Positions 31,640-41,745 of a stretch of 64,000 bases of DNA are shown one piece after another. The stretch's first letter is position 1; the number at the start of each line of letters is the position of its first letter. The stretch is from assembly GCA_021292165.1 (NCBI GenBank), contig CM037878.1, positions 236,621,546 through 236,685,545 on the forward strand, given 5' to 3'. Under the pieces are notes generated by a model, which was not told the origin of the DNA, searched no databases, and saw only the letters and a program-made list of their open reading frames with translations. Origin of the DNA: Shinisaurus crocodilurus (Eukaryota; Chordata; Lepidosauria; Squamata; Shinisauridae). A program made the position numbers and the translations under genes.

Positions 31640-32560
31640 AAAACTGGTGTAACTTGATAATAAGGTAGGCAGATAAAAAAGGAAAAGACTGAGGGACATA
31701 TTGCAAGAAACTTTAAGACAAAATAAAATAAAATAAAAACAACCTTAGCTATAACAGAAAAACCACCCAGAGGAGGAGAGTGGGAAGATGCTACTGGATG
31801 GCAGTGACGGTTGATAGGGAGAATACAGAGACAATGAACAAATTATTTGTCTTCACAGCAATTACACAGACATCCAAGTCACTTACTTCTGGGACAGTGG
31901 AAGAATTAGGTTAAAAAGAACTAATGAAACCTGAAGTTCTAGAACAAATTGATAAATTAAGTATGATCATTCATTGGGTATGTACAGTATACACCCAATC
32001 ATTTTGAACTAATTCAAATGTGAAATTCATGATCTTCAAGTTAACTCTGCCCTTAAAAATGGAGCGAAGAAATTGCAGGCCTGCTAGCCTAATGTCTGTT
32101 CTGGGTAAATTGGTGGAAAGGATAATAAAAGCCAGAATTGTTTTTGTTTGTTTTTTAAATACAGAAGAACAAGTCTAGCCAAGGAAAAAACAGCATGGCT
32201 TCTATAAAGGAAGGTCACATCTCACAAAACTTTTTAGATTGTTTTAACATGTTCACCAACATACGGAAAAATGATCCAGCACACATTATATACTTTAACT
32301 TCCAAAAAGCTTTTGACAAGTTCTCTCACCAAGGTTCCTAATAAACACAACACTTTTGGGATAAGAGGATAGGTTATCTTATAAATTGGTAACTGATTAA
32401 AGAACATGAAGCAAAGTGTAGGAATAAATGAAAAATACTCATAATGGAGGGAGGTAAATAGTGAGGTCCTCCAAGTGCCGTATCTGTATTGAGATCTGTG
32501 TTGCTTAATCTACTCATAAAAGATCTGGAGCCTGGTGTGAGTAGTGAAGATTTTTTGTAT
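31640..32560 (+). pseudogene. Heavily decayed CR1 copy
   Basis: Frame-shifting translation recovers CR1 pieces in order: about 31850 NEQIICLHSNYTDIQ, 32060-32130 CRPASLMSVLGKLVERIIKA, 32190 KQHGFYKGRSHLTKLF, 32280 a ruined motif A, 32400 IKEHEAKCR and 32460-32530 a ruined motif B to C approach ending LLNLLIKDLE. Stops and shifts are many, so this copy is older than 25133-26710. Confidence 0.75.
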
Positions 32561-32851
32561 TCACAAAATGGGTATCAAGTTTATATATATTTTTAAAAAA
32601 TACTGGATCTGGACACATTCCAAACTAAAGCACTCCTCATCAGGAGGGCATTAAGAACAGTATGAGGATAAAATTGAGTGTGTTTTGTAATTTTATTTCT
32701 TAAAGGCAATGATTTTATGCAGATCTTTCAACCAGCACTGATATGAAACCTTGCTCCTTTACCATTCAGGGGTATTATGGCACATTAGAATTACCTGTCT
32801 ATTTCAATGGAACAAAAGCAGTTATAAGGTATTGATATTTCTCTCTTCCTG

Positions 32852-32854
<3 letters not shown>

Positions 32855-32892
<38 letters not shown>
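32855..32892. repeat. (TG)n microsatellite
   Basis: Pure TG run of about 19 units. Confidence 0.95.
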
Positions 32893-32895
<3 letters not shown>

Positions 32896-33299
32896 TCTAT
32901 GAAATGCTGCTCCATGTGAACTCCAGTTCACAGTAAGCTGAAATGCAAAACTCACAAATAATTTCCTACAGGGATTTCACAGTCAGTGGTCTCCCACATA
33001 TAATATAGCATAATTGAAAGGCAACTTCAGACAAAGTTTTCTCCTAATTATGCTATATTACTGTTTATATTTCATATAAAATCATGCATTTAGAATAGGA
33101 AGTCTGCCTGTGCTGGCTGAATGAACAAATAACTCCTAGGGAAATCAGAAAATAATACTTTTCCCCACTCAAAACACTTTTGTGTTCAGTCATGAGCTTT
33201 TGTACCAGTATATTGTTTGGTTTATTCCAGTGGAATAACAATGTCATAAAAGTTTCACTGTGTTTAAAACACAATAATAATATGAAAAAATACATGAAA
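32893..33299. other. No recognisable feature
   Basis: AT-rich DNA. The TAGCATAATTG and AATTATGCTATA blocks at 33005 and 33047 form a short inverted repeat. Confidence 0.4.
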
Positions 33300-33368
33300 G
33301 CTAATCCTAGGCAAGTTTGCTGGGGAGTATGTTCCACTGCATTCTGTAAGCATATTTAGGATTTCAGC
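33300..33368. mobile_element. GCAATCCTA-family MITE, diverged
   Basis: GCTAATCCTAGGCAAGTTTG, GGGGAGTATGTTCCACTG and ATATTTAGGATTTCAGCAG follow the family order. Confidence 0.55.
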
Positions 33369-33560
33369 AGCCATTGCATCAGGCTGTAGGAGAGGTAATG
33401 AAGGAAGGCAGGGCAACCATCAGCTCTGCTGAGAAGCCACCTCCATCAGGTTCTGCCCTCCATCAACAGTCACTTGGCTACAGCTGTAATACCAGGTAGC
33501 AGCAAAGGCAATGAAAAGAGGTAGAGCCACTCCAGCAATGTTTGGCTCCTCCTATTTTTG

Positions 33561-33776
33561 GCGTAGTGGTGAGAGTGTTGGACTGGGACTCGGGAGATCC
33601 GGGTTCTAGTCCCTGCTCGGCCATGAAACTCACTGGGTGACTTTGGACCAGTCACTGACCCAACAGGGTTGTTGTGAGGATAAAATAGAGAGGAGGAGGA
33701 GGAGGATTATGTAAGCCGCCTTGGGTTCCTTGCAGGAAAAAAGGTGGGGTATAAATATAATAAATAAATAAATAAA
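33561..33776 (+). mobile_element. Sauria-type SINE with an internal deletion
   Basis: Head GGCGTAGTGGTGAGAGTG and GATCCGGGTTCTAGTCCCTG, body CACTGGGTGACTTTGGACC, tail GGTGGGGTATAAATATAA with (AAAT)n. About 20 bp of the body, from CTCTCAGCC to CTACCTC in other copies, is missing. Confidence 0.92.
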
Positions 33777-33837
33777 ATAAATATGCACTTCAGCTGGTCA
33801 TCATAAGAACACTGTAACTAAGAACTAGTGCATGGAT

Positions 33838-34133
33838 GTGAAGAAATGCCTGTACTGTATATTACTATTGTGGTTCTGTAATGTGTACTTTATGTGGATT
33901 CTGTGATACTACAATGTATCTGAATAGGCTTGTTTTGTTGCTGATAAAGATCTGTGTAGTAGTTGCTGAGTGACATTCTGAAGGGGGCAGGCAGTGACAA
34001 TTGCTTCGAATATTCTTAGATGGATCAGGGAAATTCAATTTTGATTGGTTGGAGATTCTAGTGAGGTGGAAAATAACAGTTGAGAAATGACAGTTAAGGT
34101 ATGACAGGAAATTCGTCAGAGGCAGATCTAAAC
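33838..34133 (+). mobile_element. LTR-like repeat, second copy, truncated
   Basis: Homologous to 27467-27745: GAAGAAATGCC, ACTACAATGTATCTGAATAG, AAATTCAATTTTGATTGG and GACAGTTAAGGTATGACAG occur in the same order. The later part is missing. Confidence 0.7.
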
Positions 34134-34166
34134 GCACCCCTAAGCTGATGTCCTGGTCATGTAGAC

Positions 34167-34233
34167 CAGAGGTGGGGAATCTGAGGCCCTCTAGATGTTT
34201 GCCCAGTTTTCAGGGATGATGGGAGTTGTAGAA
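34167..34233. mobile_element. hAT MITE, partial
   Basis: CAGAGGTGGGGAATCTGAGG, CCCTCTAGATGTTT and GATGATGGGAGTTGTA belong to the palindromic hAT family represented at 1230 and 57464; the right arm is missing. Confidence 0.65.
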
Positions 34234-35481
34234 GGAGTGTAACAGCATCTGAAAGAGGCTAAATCCTTTTCTGGTCAACTATATTATCAGCCAACAGTAC
34301 TATCCTAGTCTTACCTGGATTGAATTTAAGTTTATTGATCCTCATTCAGTCCATTTATAGGGATGGACAGACCTGTCCAACTTGACCTCATCAAGGTACT
34401 TGTTTTTCCACCGCCAAGCTTGTTCCAATCCAGTTCCACATAGTTTTCCCCCTTGGACAGAAATCTGTACATATTTTGGTGTGCATTTTTTAGTTGTATA
34501 CATTTTTTCCTACTGGTACTGATTGATTAAAGCATGTTTTGTACATTTTAGAAATGTACACAGTTTTATTTGCACAGTTTTCCAATGTGTGCATTGTAAA
34601 TAACACTTTGTTTCATGGAATGCAAGCTCCAAAACATATGGATTTCTGTTCGTAAATTGCATTTGATTCTTGGAGGTACTAAATGGGTAAATCCATTTTT
34701 TAAAAAAACTTGACAGAACGGATTTCTCACCCATCTTCAATTACCAATTCCAGACATGCCTTATGTAGGAGAATTACCATGTTGATAAATATGTCATATT
34801 TACTATTCTAACAGGGGATAGTTATCAGTGCCTCTAACACTATGGTTATAGGTGCCTCTAACACTTCCTGTAAAATTTCTGGTACTTTCATCTATCCCCT
34901 CCATTGAATTAAACAAAAAATCGTGGACTGTCACTGAAATACTTCTAAGTAACATTAAAGCTGAATATATTTTTTTGCTCTGGATTGTGATTCTACCCAT
35001 GACTATCACTTCTAACAGAAGACATTATATTAATACTTAATTTGGGAGTTCTCATTTATCTCAGGTTTGGATCATGCCACTGTGTTGTTTGTATTCAGCA
35101 CATTGTACCTGCTGGATTTGTTACATACTGGTGAATGGACCCAGCTTCACATGGCTTGCAAAGGCTTCAAGCAAACTTATGCAGGTGTCGGTATTTGACA
35201 TAATGTGCTGTCCTGTCTGAGTGAAGCCATGCTGGCTGCCTGCTCCCCCCAGGCACAGCTCCTGCCATCGTGCACCCCAATAGCACCCTTAGGGAGTGGT
35301 CTGTCCACTCTATTTCCCTGAGAGGGGCTGCCCCACAGCAGGGGGAGGGGGCAGATATATAACTCTGTTCTTCAGCCTACCAATGTCTACTGGCTTCAAA
35401 CTGTATGGACTGCAAAGCTTTGTGCTAGTTAGGGAAATCTCCTAGTGGTTGAAGATTACCGCAAATTTTAGCCACATGGAC
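34234..35481. other. No recognisable gene
   Basis: AT-rich DNA with a more GC-rich part at 35220-35360. GTGCCTCTAACACT occurs twice, at about 34830 and 34852. Confidence 0.35.
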
Positions 35482-35530
35482 ACATTTAAATTAATTAAAT
35501 TAATTAAATTTAAATTAATTTAAATTAATG
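35482..35530. repeat. TTAATTAAA-rich low-complexity tract
   Basis: Interleaved AATTAAATT units, strongly self-complementary. Confidence 0.7.
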
Positions 35531-35559
35531 AATTTTAAAAACAAAATAATTCTGAAGTG

Positions 35560-35680
35560 CATACCTCTAGGGTCCCCTTAGTATGCATGCCACGTTTTAG
35601 GTGTCTAGGTTTCACGATGTTGATGCTATGGCGCTGGCAGATGGAAGGACAGATGCATCCTCGTTTATTATTATAGATGT
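35560..35680 (+). mobile_element. RTE-like retrotransposon 3' end, decayed
   Basis: GCCACGTTTTAGGTGTCTAG, a GGAAGGACAGATGCATCC block and TTTATTATTATAGAT share the order of the 3' end at 17815-18034. Confidence 0.4.
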
Positions 35681-36004
35681 TCAATTTTGGTATAGTCCAA
35701 GTCCATATTTTTTATTGAAATATAAATAATTATAATCCAGATCACATTCAAAAGTAAATTTAGCTAACAAATAACATACAAGATCCAACATTTCTTGATG
35801 TACATTTTCTGCTTGTCTAATCTAATCCCAATATACTAGAAATGGTCCCCAGTTTTTTTGGGGGGGGCATCATATAGTGGGGGAGGATTCCTGCCCTAAA
35901 GTTTCTTATAATACATTAACATCATATGACAGTTATTCCTTAGCAAAATTCTTTGCAGCAGTCCTTGGGTCTAGTGTTTTGTTAAAAGGATTCTAGCTAG
36001 ATTA

Positions 36005-36105
36005 GTTTTTATTTATTTATTGAACATTTATATACCACTTTATCTGCTAAAAAGCCATCAAGACAGTACAACAACTTAAAACAATAAAACCCTGCAACAA
36101 TAGAT
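36005..36105 (-). mobile_element. L2-type LINE 3' end
   Basis: Antisense (TTTA)n then ACATTTATATACCACTTTAT and AAAACAATAAAACCC, as in the other L2-type tails. Confidence 0.6.
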
Positions 36106-36317
36106 AGATTAGCTACCAAGATTCTACATTCAATACTAACATAAGGATTCAAATAGTTTAGTAAAATAAGCAAGTGAAGATAAAGGTAACTGATATCTGA
36201 GAATTCTCTGAACATATTCGTGTTGCTTTTCAGCTTTTTAAACAAATAAATATGAAAGGAATTCCATTATCAATTAGTTATATTAGCAAACATTTTTGTA
36301 GTCTATAGGAAGCATAA

Positions 36318-36342
36318 GATAGATAGATAGATAGATAGATAG
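36318..36342. repeat. (AGAT)n microsatellite
   Basis: Six perfect AGAT units. Confidence 0.92.
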
Positions 36343-37569
36343 TATTAATTTTCTTTGTATCCTCCATCAACAGCTTGTTTATTAATATTCTTAAAGATAT
36401 TATTCCATTGAGTATATGAAATCCACATATTCAAGTCCCACTCTGTTTATCCATAGTCTCCACATTTTCCATGAAAACTGTGGGCTTTAAATCACAATTA
36501 GTGGGCATGTGAGCTGATTCTTTAGTATTTAGGAACTGTACCTTCAGTTACAAAAAAAAACCCCTTAAATTATCCTCAGATCATCCTCTTGTGAGACATG
36601 CATTTAGCCACAATTTATTTACTTACAGGTGTTTTTTTAAATCCTAATTTTTCCCTTATATTGTGTCCAAGGCTGGTTACAATTCCCTTGAGATCAATTA
36701 ACACAATAACTGTAAGCAATAAAACATTATAAACCTAATGTGAAACTGAAATTAATGGGGAACCAGTTGGAGCTCTGATGCATTTAGCCTGTTCTACCCT
36801 TATTACTTTTCTCCAATGGGCACTAGTGTCTATCGATTGTGTCTGTACCTTGCTAAATAATAGCTATTCATTAGCAGAACCTCTTTTCTTAATGATGATT
36901 CAGAAAATGATCAGTGAAGCATGCTGGACATTAGTTCTGTTTTTAGGAAGAGCTGCATTCTTCAGTATATCCTGATACAATAACATATTTAAAATGTAGA
37001 GTAATTAGAAATCCAAATATCAGTGTGATAAAGTGCAGTCAGTAGTGCAAACAAACCTAATAGTTTTCACACACAAGATTATGTGTAGAAAAATTAGAGT
37101 TAACTCATTCTAAGACTGCTACACAAAGAAATTATGATTAAAAGTTAAGAAGTCATACTAGATAAGCATGATATATATGTTATACATTTGTTAATATTTT
37201 GCTAACTATTGAAACCCTTTTCTCCGGAGTACCAAAAGCATAAGTTTAAAACAGATGACAGTAGCATTTTGCTGCAACTCTTTTGTTTGAATTAACCATA
37301 CTGGTCATACAGATTATGGGGAAATAAAATTATTTGTGTTACTTCTATGTCAGAAGTAGCACCTTTTTAGATTAACTAATATTTTAAGGCATGTACTTTC
37401 ATAAATTACACCCTTTTTCTTCAGAGGTGAAAGTGTAAAAGGTGAAAGTAAGCAGTATAGCATAGTAAGCAAAATGTTTACTCTCAATAGTTCTCATTTG
37501 TAACGGAATAGTATCCTATGTTAAAGAAAATCCATGGGTTCCAATCAGGCCCTCTATTATGCAACCAAA
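36343..37569. other. AT-rich, largely repeat-free DNA
   Basis: No gene. A possible old LINE tail is at about 36620-36740 (TTATATTGTGTCCAAGGCTG, then A-rich). Confidence 0.35.
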
Positions 37570-38200
37570 CTTTGTATGAATTCCTGTTCCACCACATTCC
37601 ATACTGTGAAGGACTGCCAACCGGTCCTTTACTCAAGACCAGAGATCAAAGGTGCAAAACTGCCAGCCTTAGCTCTGCAGTCTTGACCTGATTCTCTCAG
37701 GGCCTTGCCCTGGGTCTATACACTGGATTTAGCACTGAACCACAGAGGAACCACACACTCCGTGTGGAGTAAAACCAGGAAAGTTTATTCAAGGTAAACA
37801 GATCACAATAAAAGGTGGGGAATGAGGGAAGAGGGAGAAAGGTGGGGAGACACTTTGGTATACACAGTAGAGCTATAAAACAACAAAACTAGTTCCTTTA
37901 CTATATAACTACCCAGGCACTCTCTTTACCTGGGGGCTGGTCCTCTTCAGGGCTGCCTCAGCAAAAGCCCTACCCTGCGCTTCTTCACGTGCAGACCACA
38001 ATGAAACCCAAAAGCCACGGGCAGGCAGTATAGATTCTCCCCCCCCCCCAGTAGCCCAGGTGTCTTTAGCCAATCAGGATGAACTTCATCTGGGCCAGGC
38101 AGGGGTGGCTCTTTGCCGCATTTGCATGCAAATAGCTGTGGCACCAGGGAGACTGCGGCATCAGGAGCCATCAGAGGAACTATGTACATTTTGCATTTCC
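37570..38200 (-). mobile_element. Probable solo LTR or LTR fragment
   Basis: Read on the minus strand: an octamer palindrome ATTTGCATGCAAAT (38119-38132), CTGATTGGCT (CCAAT box on the complement, about 38069-38079), a TATA-like GTTATATAG (about 37901), then CCTTGAATAAACTTTCC (about 37781-37797) as a polyadenylation signal followed by a U5-like stretch. This order is that of a retroviral or retrotransposon LTR. The TG and CA ends were not fixed and no internal genes are adjacent. Confidence 0.5.
38119..38132. promoter_or_regulatory. Palindromic octamer site
   Basis: ATTTGCATGCAAAT contains ATGCAAAT on both strands, the binding site of POU/Oct factors. It lies upstream of the CCAAT and TATA-like sites of the proposed LTR. 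Confidence 0.5.
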
Positions 38201-38228
38201 CTGCCCCCAGCTGGGATTATACTTGTTT

Positions 38229-38276
38229 ACACGTGAGGAGGTGTGTGTGTGTGTGTGGTGCAGGAAACTCTGACGC
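38229..38276. repeat. TG-centred segment, source copy
   Basis: ACACGTGAGGAGG, (TG)n and GTGCAGGAAACTCTGACGC. The same segment appears at 38957-39014. Confidence 0.85.
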
Positions 38277-38457
38277 TTTTTCTCCACACATACATTCTCC
38301 CAAACTGATTTCCTTACACAATACACAATTATTTTTCCCTTACACAATAAGTCTGGGGGACCCGAACTGAATGAGAACCCAAATGTTGGGAGTAGGAGAT
38401 TTTAGCCCTTTGCTCCAGTGGCAGCACTGTGGTCCCACCCAGACTGGACTCTCTGTG

Positions 38458-38529
38458 CCTGCAATTTGCATTGCCAAAAAAGGATCTATTGAGACAAGTG
38501 AATCCTTTTTTGGCAATGCAAATTGCAGG
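38458..38529. repeat. Perfect 28-bp inverted repeat
   Basis: The left arm 38458-38485 (CCTGCAATTTGCATTGCC and on) is the exact reverse complement of the right arm 38502-38529. The loop is 16 nt. It could be a MITE terminus pair or a hairpin RNA source. Confidence 0.92.
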
Positions 38530-38950
38530 TGTGCTGGGGTGGTGGTGATGTCAATCCAGATTAAGACTGCAATGAGTGGAAAATGGTTAAAGACCCCACA
38601 ACAGTAGGGGCCCAATCCATATTGGATCCACAGCACTTACTTTTCAGTAATGTGTAGTAAAAAGCCTGAAAAGGATCTCTCCAAATGGGGAATGGGCATT
38701 AAAATGGCAAATGTGGTTCAATGTAAACAAGTGTAAACTGGAAGAGAAGGGGGATCACAATAGGTCATGACTGCTTATAACATCTGCATGTCTCCACTGC
38801 TTCACTGCAGTGCTGGCTAGCTTTGCGTTATATATCCATTTAGGTCAGCAGCTCCAAGCTCCTTAAATCTAGATTAAATCCTGTTGAAATCTTACTTCTG
38901 AGTATACATGCACTATTTATTTATTTGCCTGTTGTTGATAAGGAACAACA

Positions 38951-39032
38951 CTGTGCACACGTGAGGAGGTGTGTGTGTGTGTGTGTGTGTGTGTGGTGCA
39001 GGAAACTCTGACGCAGAGGAAACTCTGTGCAC
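38951..39032. repeat. Duplicated TG-centred segment with 9-bp direct flanks
   Basis: 38957-39014 repeats 38229-38276 apart from a longer TG run. CTGTGCACA occurs at 38951-38959 and 39024-39032, like a target-site duplication or a microhomology-repair scar. Confidence 0.8.
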
Positions 39033-39837
39033 ATAAGGCATTTAGCAGCAGGCATGATCTCCAATATTCATAAATTTAAATATTTGCCAAGTTCTCATGC
39101 AAAGGTAATAGGGAATCTGCTGCACTAGATTAACATGTTTGTTGGTCACTGCTCTCCTTTGATTTCTAATATTTGTGCTTCATTTCTCTCCTTCATGGTA
39201 CACCAGTAATGCTGATGATGCAGCCCAAGACAGTCATTTCTGCAGTAGTTTCAGGCTTGGAATGGCTGATTTGTTCTCATGATTGTGGATAATTGTTCTG
39301 AGCATCATTCCCCAGGAGTATGTACCTCAGAGGTTCCCAGCACAAGAATGCTGAGAGTTTTCTTTAAAAACCAAATGTGCCTCCCACTTTTCCTCTACAT
39401 TGGAAGTATTACACTGTTTGTTTCTTGTCACATATTGCTCATGAGGTTTTGGGGTTTTTTTTGAAGTAGTATGGAAAAGAGCAACAATACAGTTGGAAGG
39501 ACATGAATGCAACTGGAAGGACATGAATCCAGTGTATGCTAAGGTGCTGGTTGTGTGGTCAGACAAGGTAAAAAAACCAAACCCTTTTATTGCTGCAACT
39601 CCATGGCTTGGTTCAGATGTACCAATCCCAATTCAACAAAATTACGAGGAATGAGCTTTGTGTGCCCAAGGCTTCCTCATCCCTTTCCTTTCTCCCTTCT
39701 CTTGGGTTCCTTCATTCAATATTTCTGGGGTTTGCTAAATCACTGGGTTTATTAAATCACTGCTCCCTATAAAAGCAGCTTCGAAACATGGTTTGATATT
39801 CTGGTTTGTAGGTATGCTGAAACCACACTTTACAATT
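39033..39837. other. No recognisable feature
   Basis: AT-rich; a GTTGGAAGGACATGAATGCAAC-type pair at 39490-39530 is a short direct repeat of GGAAGGACATGAAT. Confidence 0.4.
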
Positions 39838-39935
39838 TGTATGGGTCAGATCCAGGCTTACTTATACTTAGACCCATTGACATCAGTGTTACTTGGGTCT
39901 GTTCCAAGTATGACTATGTCTGGTTCCAACCCTAT
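39838..39935. mobile_element. Palindromic MITE, GCAATCCTA-like
   Basis: GGGTCAGATCCAGGCTTACT and, at the right, ATGTCTGGTTCCAACCC with internal CTTAGACCCATTGAC and TTGGGTCTGTTCC blocks. Related to the family but diverged. Confidence 0.4.
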
Positions 39936-40189
39936 ATAGTATTTAAGGCATGTGAGAGAAGGGAAGAGGGAATATATGCCCACATGAAAGCCTGTCTAGT
40001 TCCAGGACTGTTACGTTTGACCCAAGCCCATCAGTTTAAAATTGGTTCAACTTCTAAGGCTTCTTTTCCAGCATTAGGCAGCCATAATAAGATGCATTCA
40101 GATTTTAGTGCATGTTAGCCAGGAGCTGTACTATTTATTAAAATAAATTCTTAACTTACGTTCCCACATGGGCCACTGGTATCCATGCT

Positions 40190-40255
40190 GCTTTTTGGAA
40201 GGGGAGGAAAATATTGGACTGAATGACCTTGACATCTACATTCAACTTCTATGTA
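40190..40255 (+). mobile_element. CR1 3' end, decayed
   Basis: TATTGGACTGAATGACCTTG and TTCAACTTCTATG are remnants of the CR1 terminal segment. Confidence 0.55.
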
Positions 40256-40324
40256 TCTTCTAAAGTAAATTCACAAAACCTATATATACTCGACATGCAC
40301 AGTGGACTCTAATCCAAAAAAACA

Positions 40325-40390
40325 CATTCCATAATCAATTTGCTAGTCTTTAAGGTGCCGCATGATTTTGTTGTTTATACTACTCTCCGG
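40325..40390 (+). mobile_element. Old sauropsid interspersed repeat fragment
   Basis: TTGCTAGTCTTTAAGGTGCC and ATGATTTTGTTGTTTATACT match, on the other strand, the repeat at 8695-8830. Confidence 0.5.
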
Positions 40391-40573
40391 AAGTTGTTAC
40401 ACACGTTAACAGTATTATTTAAACAAGAATATAGGCCTGGAACTGCGCAGCTAGTTCCATGCAACCAAGGGAGATTTGGCATGAATGCATGGCAAACTTC
40501 TTTTGAAACTGAGGAAAGTTTGAAAAACAGTTTGTGATGTGGCATCAGAAGGGAAAGACTATGTAAAAACAAG

Positions 40574-40600
40574 AACAACAACAACAACAACAACAACAAA
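40574..40600. repeat. (AAC)n microsatellite
   Basis: Nine ACA/AAC units. Confidence 0.92.
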
Positions 40601-41081
40601 CCACCAAGCCCCAAAGTGGCTTTTTTGTTTCACTTTCCAGATATTGTGTAAGTCTCCTAATATGCAAATATCATGTAATGTTATATTTGGGGGTTGGTTT
40701 CAGGGCTAACATCCAGTGCAAATAACTGGAGACTTTTCCCAGACTGTGTAGTAGTACAGCAGCACTTGGTGGCTTTGTTAATTAGCTAGCATGAGCACAT
40801 ATCTCTGGATTATCTTTTAAAAACAGATCACAACAGAGATTGGAAGACCTTCTGTAAAGCTTAGCATGCCACTGATGCTAGTATATTAATTTAATGTCAT
40901 TTTAAAAAGACTACTTTGTGCCTTCAATTTTAGGGTATGTTCCTTTGCCAATTCCATGTTCTTTGGGAGCCCATAGGCAAAATGAACTTAGTGACACTCG
41001 CTGAGACCCCCATCTCCTCCATTTTGCCACTATTGCCACTGCCCATTCACTTGCCACTCCCTCTGGGCCTAATCAGCACTA
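40601..41081. other. No recognisable feature
   Basis: No gene or repeat recognised. Confidence 0.4.
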
Positions 41082-41170
41082 TGGGTTGTATCCAGTGTTA
41101 GTCCTCCTTAGAGTAGTAGACTCATTGAAATGAATGTGACTTAAATTAGATTAGCACTGAATACAACCCA
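41082..41170. mobile_element. Palindromic MITE of 89 bp
   Basis: TGGGTTGTATCCAGTGTTAG at the left is matched on the other strand by TGGGTTGTATTCAGTGCTAA at the right. The centre contains the usual ATTGAAATGAATG palindrome. Confidence 0.8.
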
Positions 41171-41609
41171 ATCTCTCAGAGGTAGGGGGAGATGTATGGG
41201 TGTTACTGTTCTTCTCCTTATTTCTCTCATTGCTCACTTAGTAGGATGATCAAGTAAACAGGTGGTAACAGCAACAAGGAGGAGCAACAGAACCAGGAGG
41301 CTCCAGGTTTTGGCAGTGGGCCATCTACAGAGGAACAGAAAGAATGCCAATCCCAGATGCCACTGTGATGCCAGGTTATGTGGGGTGGGGATGTAATTTT
41401 AATTCTCCCACATATAAAAGTTCCTGAATATTGAAAATTAGTGCAACAGAGAGAAAGGTTATAGCTAGGGATGCTGGAGAAATCTGGAACAGATTCAAAT
41501 AAGTTCAGATTTCTATGAATCTGACCTCCAGATTCTGCAGCAGACTAGCTTTTTCTGGAGTGACATGGATTCTGTAGACTTGCAGATCAGTTTTTCACTT
41601 CTGTGGGGA

Positions 41610-41745
41610 ATTTGTGCTAATTAGCATTAGTGCAAGTATGCATTAGTGCTAATGCACCCTTGCACAAATGTGCTAATATGCATTAGTTAATGCACAGTAG
41701 CACATTAGTGCAAATGCACATTAGCGCTAATGCAAATTAACATAA
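41610..41745. repeat. Local array of GCATTAGTGCTAATGC-type palindromes
   Basis: GCATTAGTGC, GTGCTAATGCA, CATTAGTGCAAATGC and similar near-palindromes are packed in 135 bp in both orientations. Confidence 0.75.

Noticed and set aside
32855..39000. TG runs at 32855, 38241 and 38970 as Z-DNA or regulatory signals
   Set aside because: Ordinary dinucleotide repeats; nothing beyond length supports a function.
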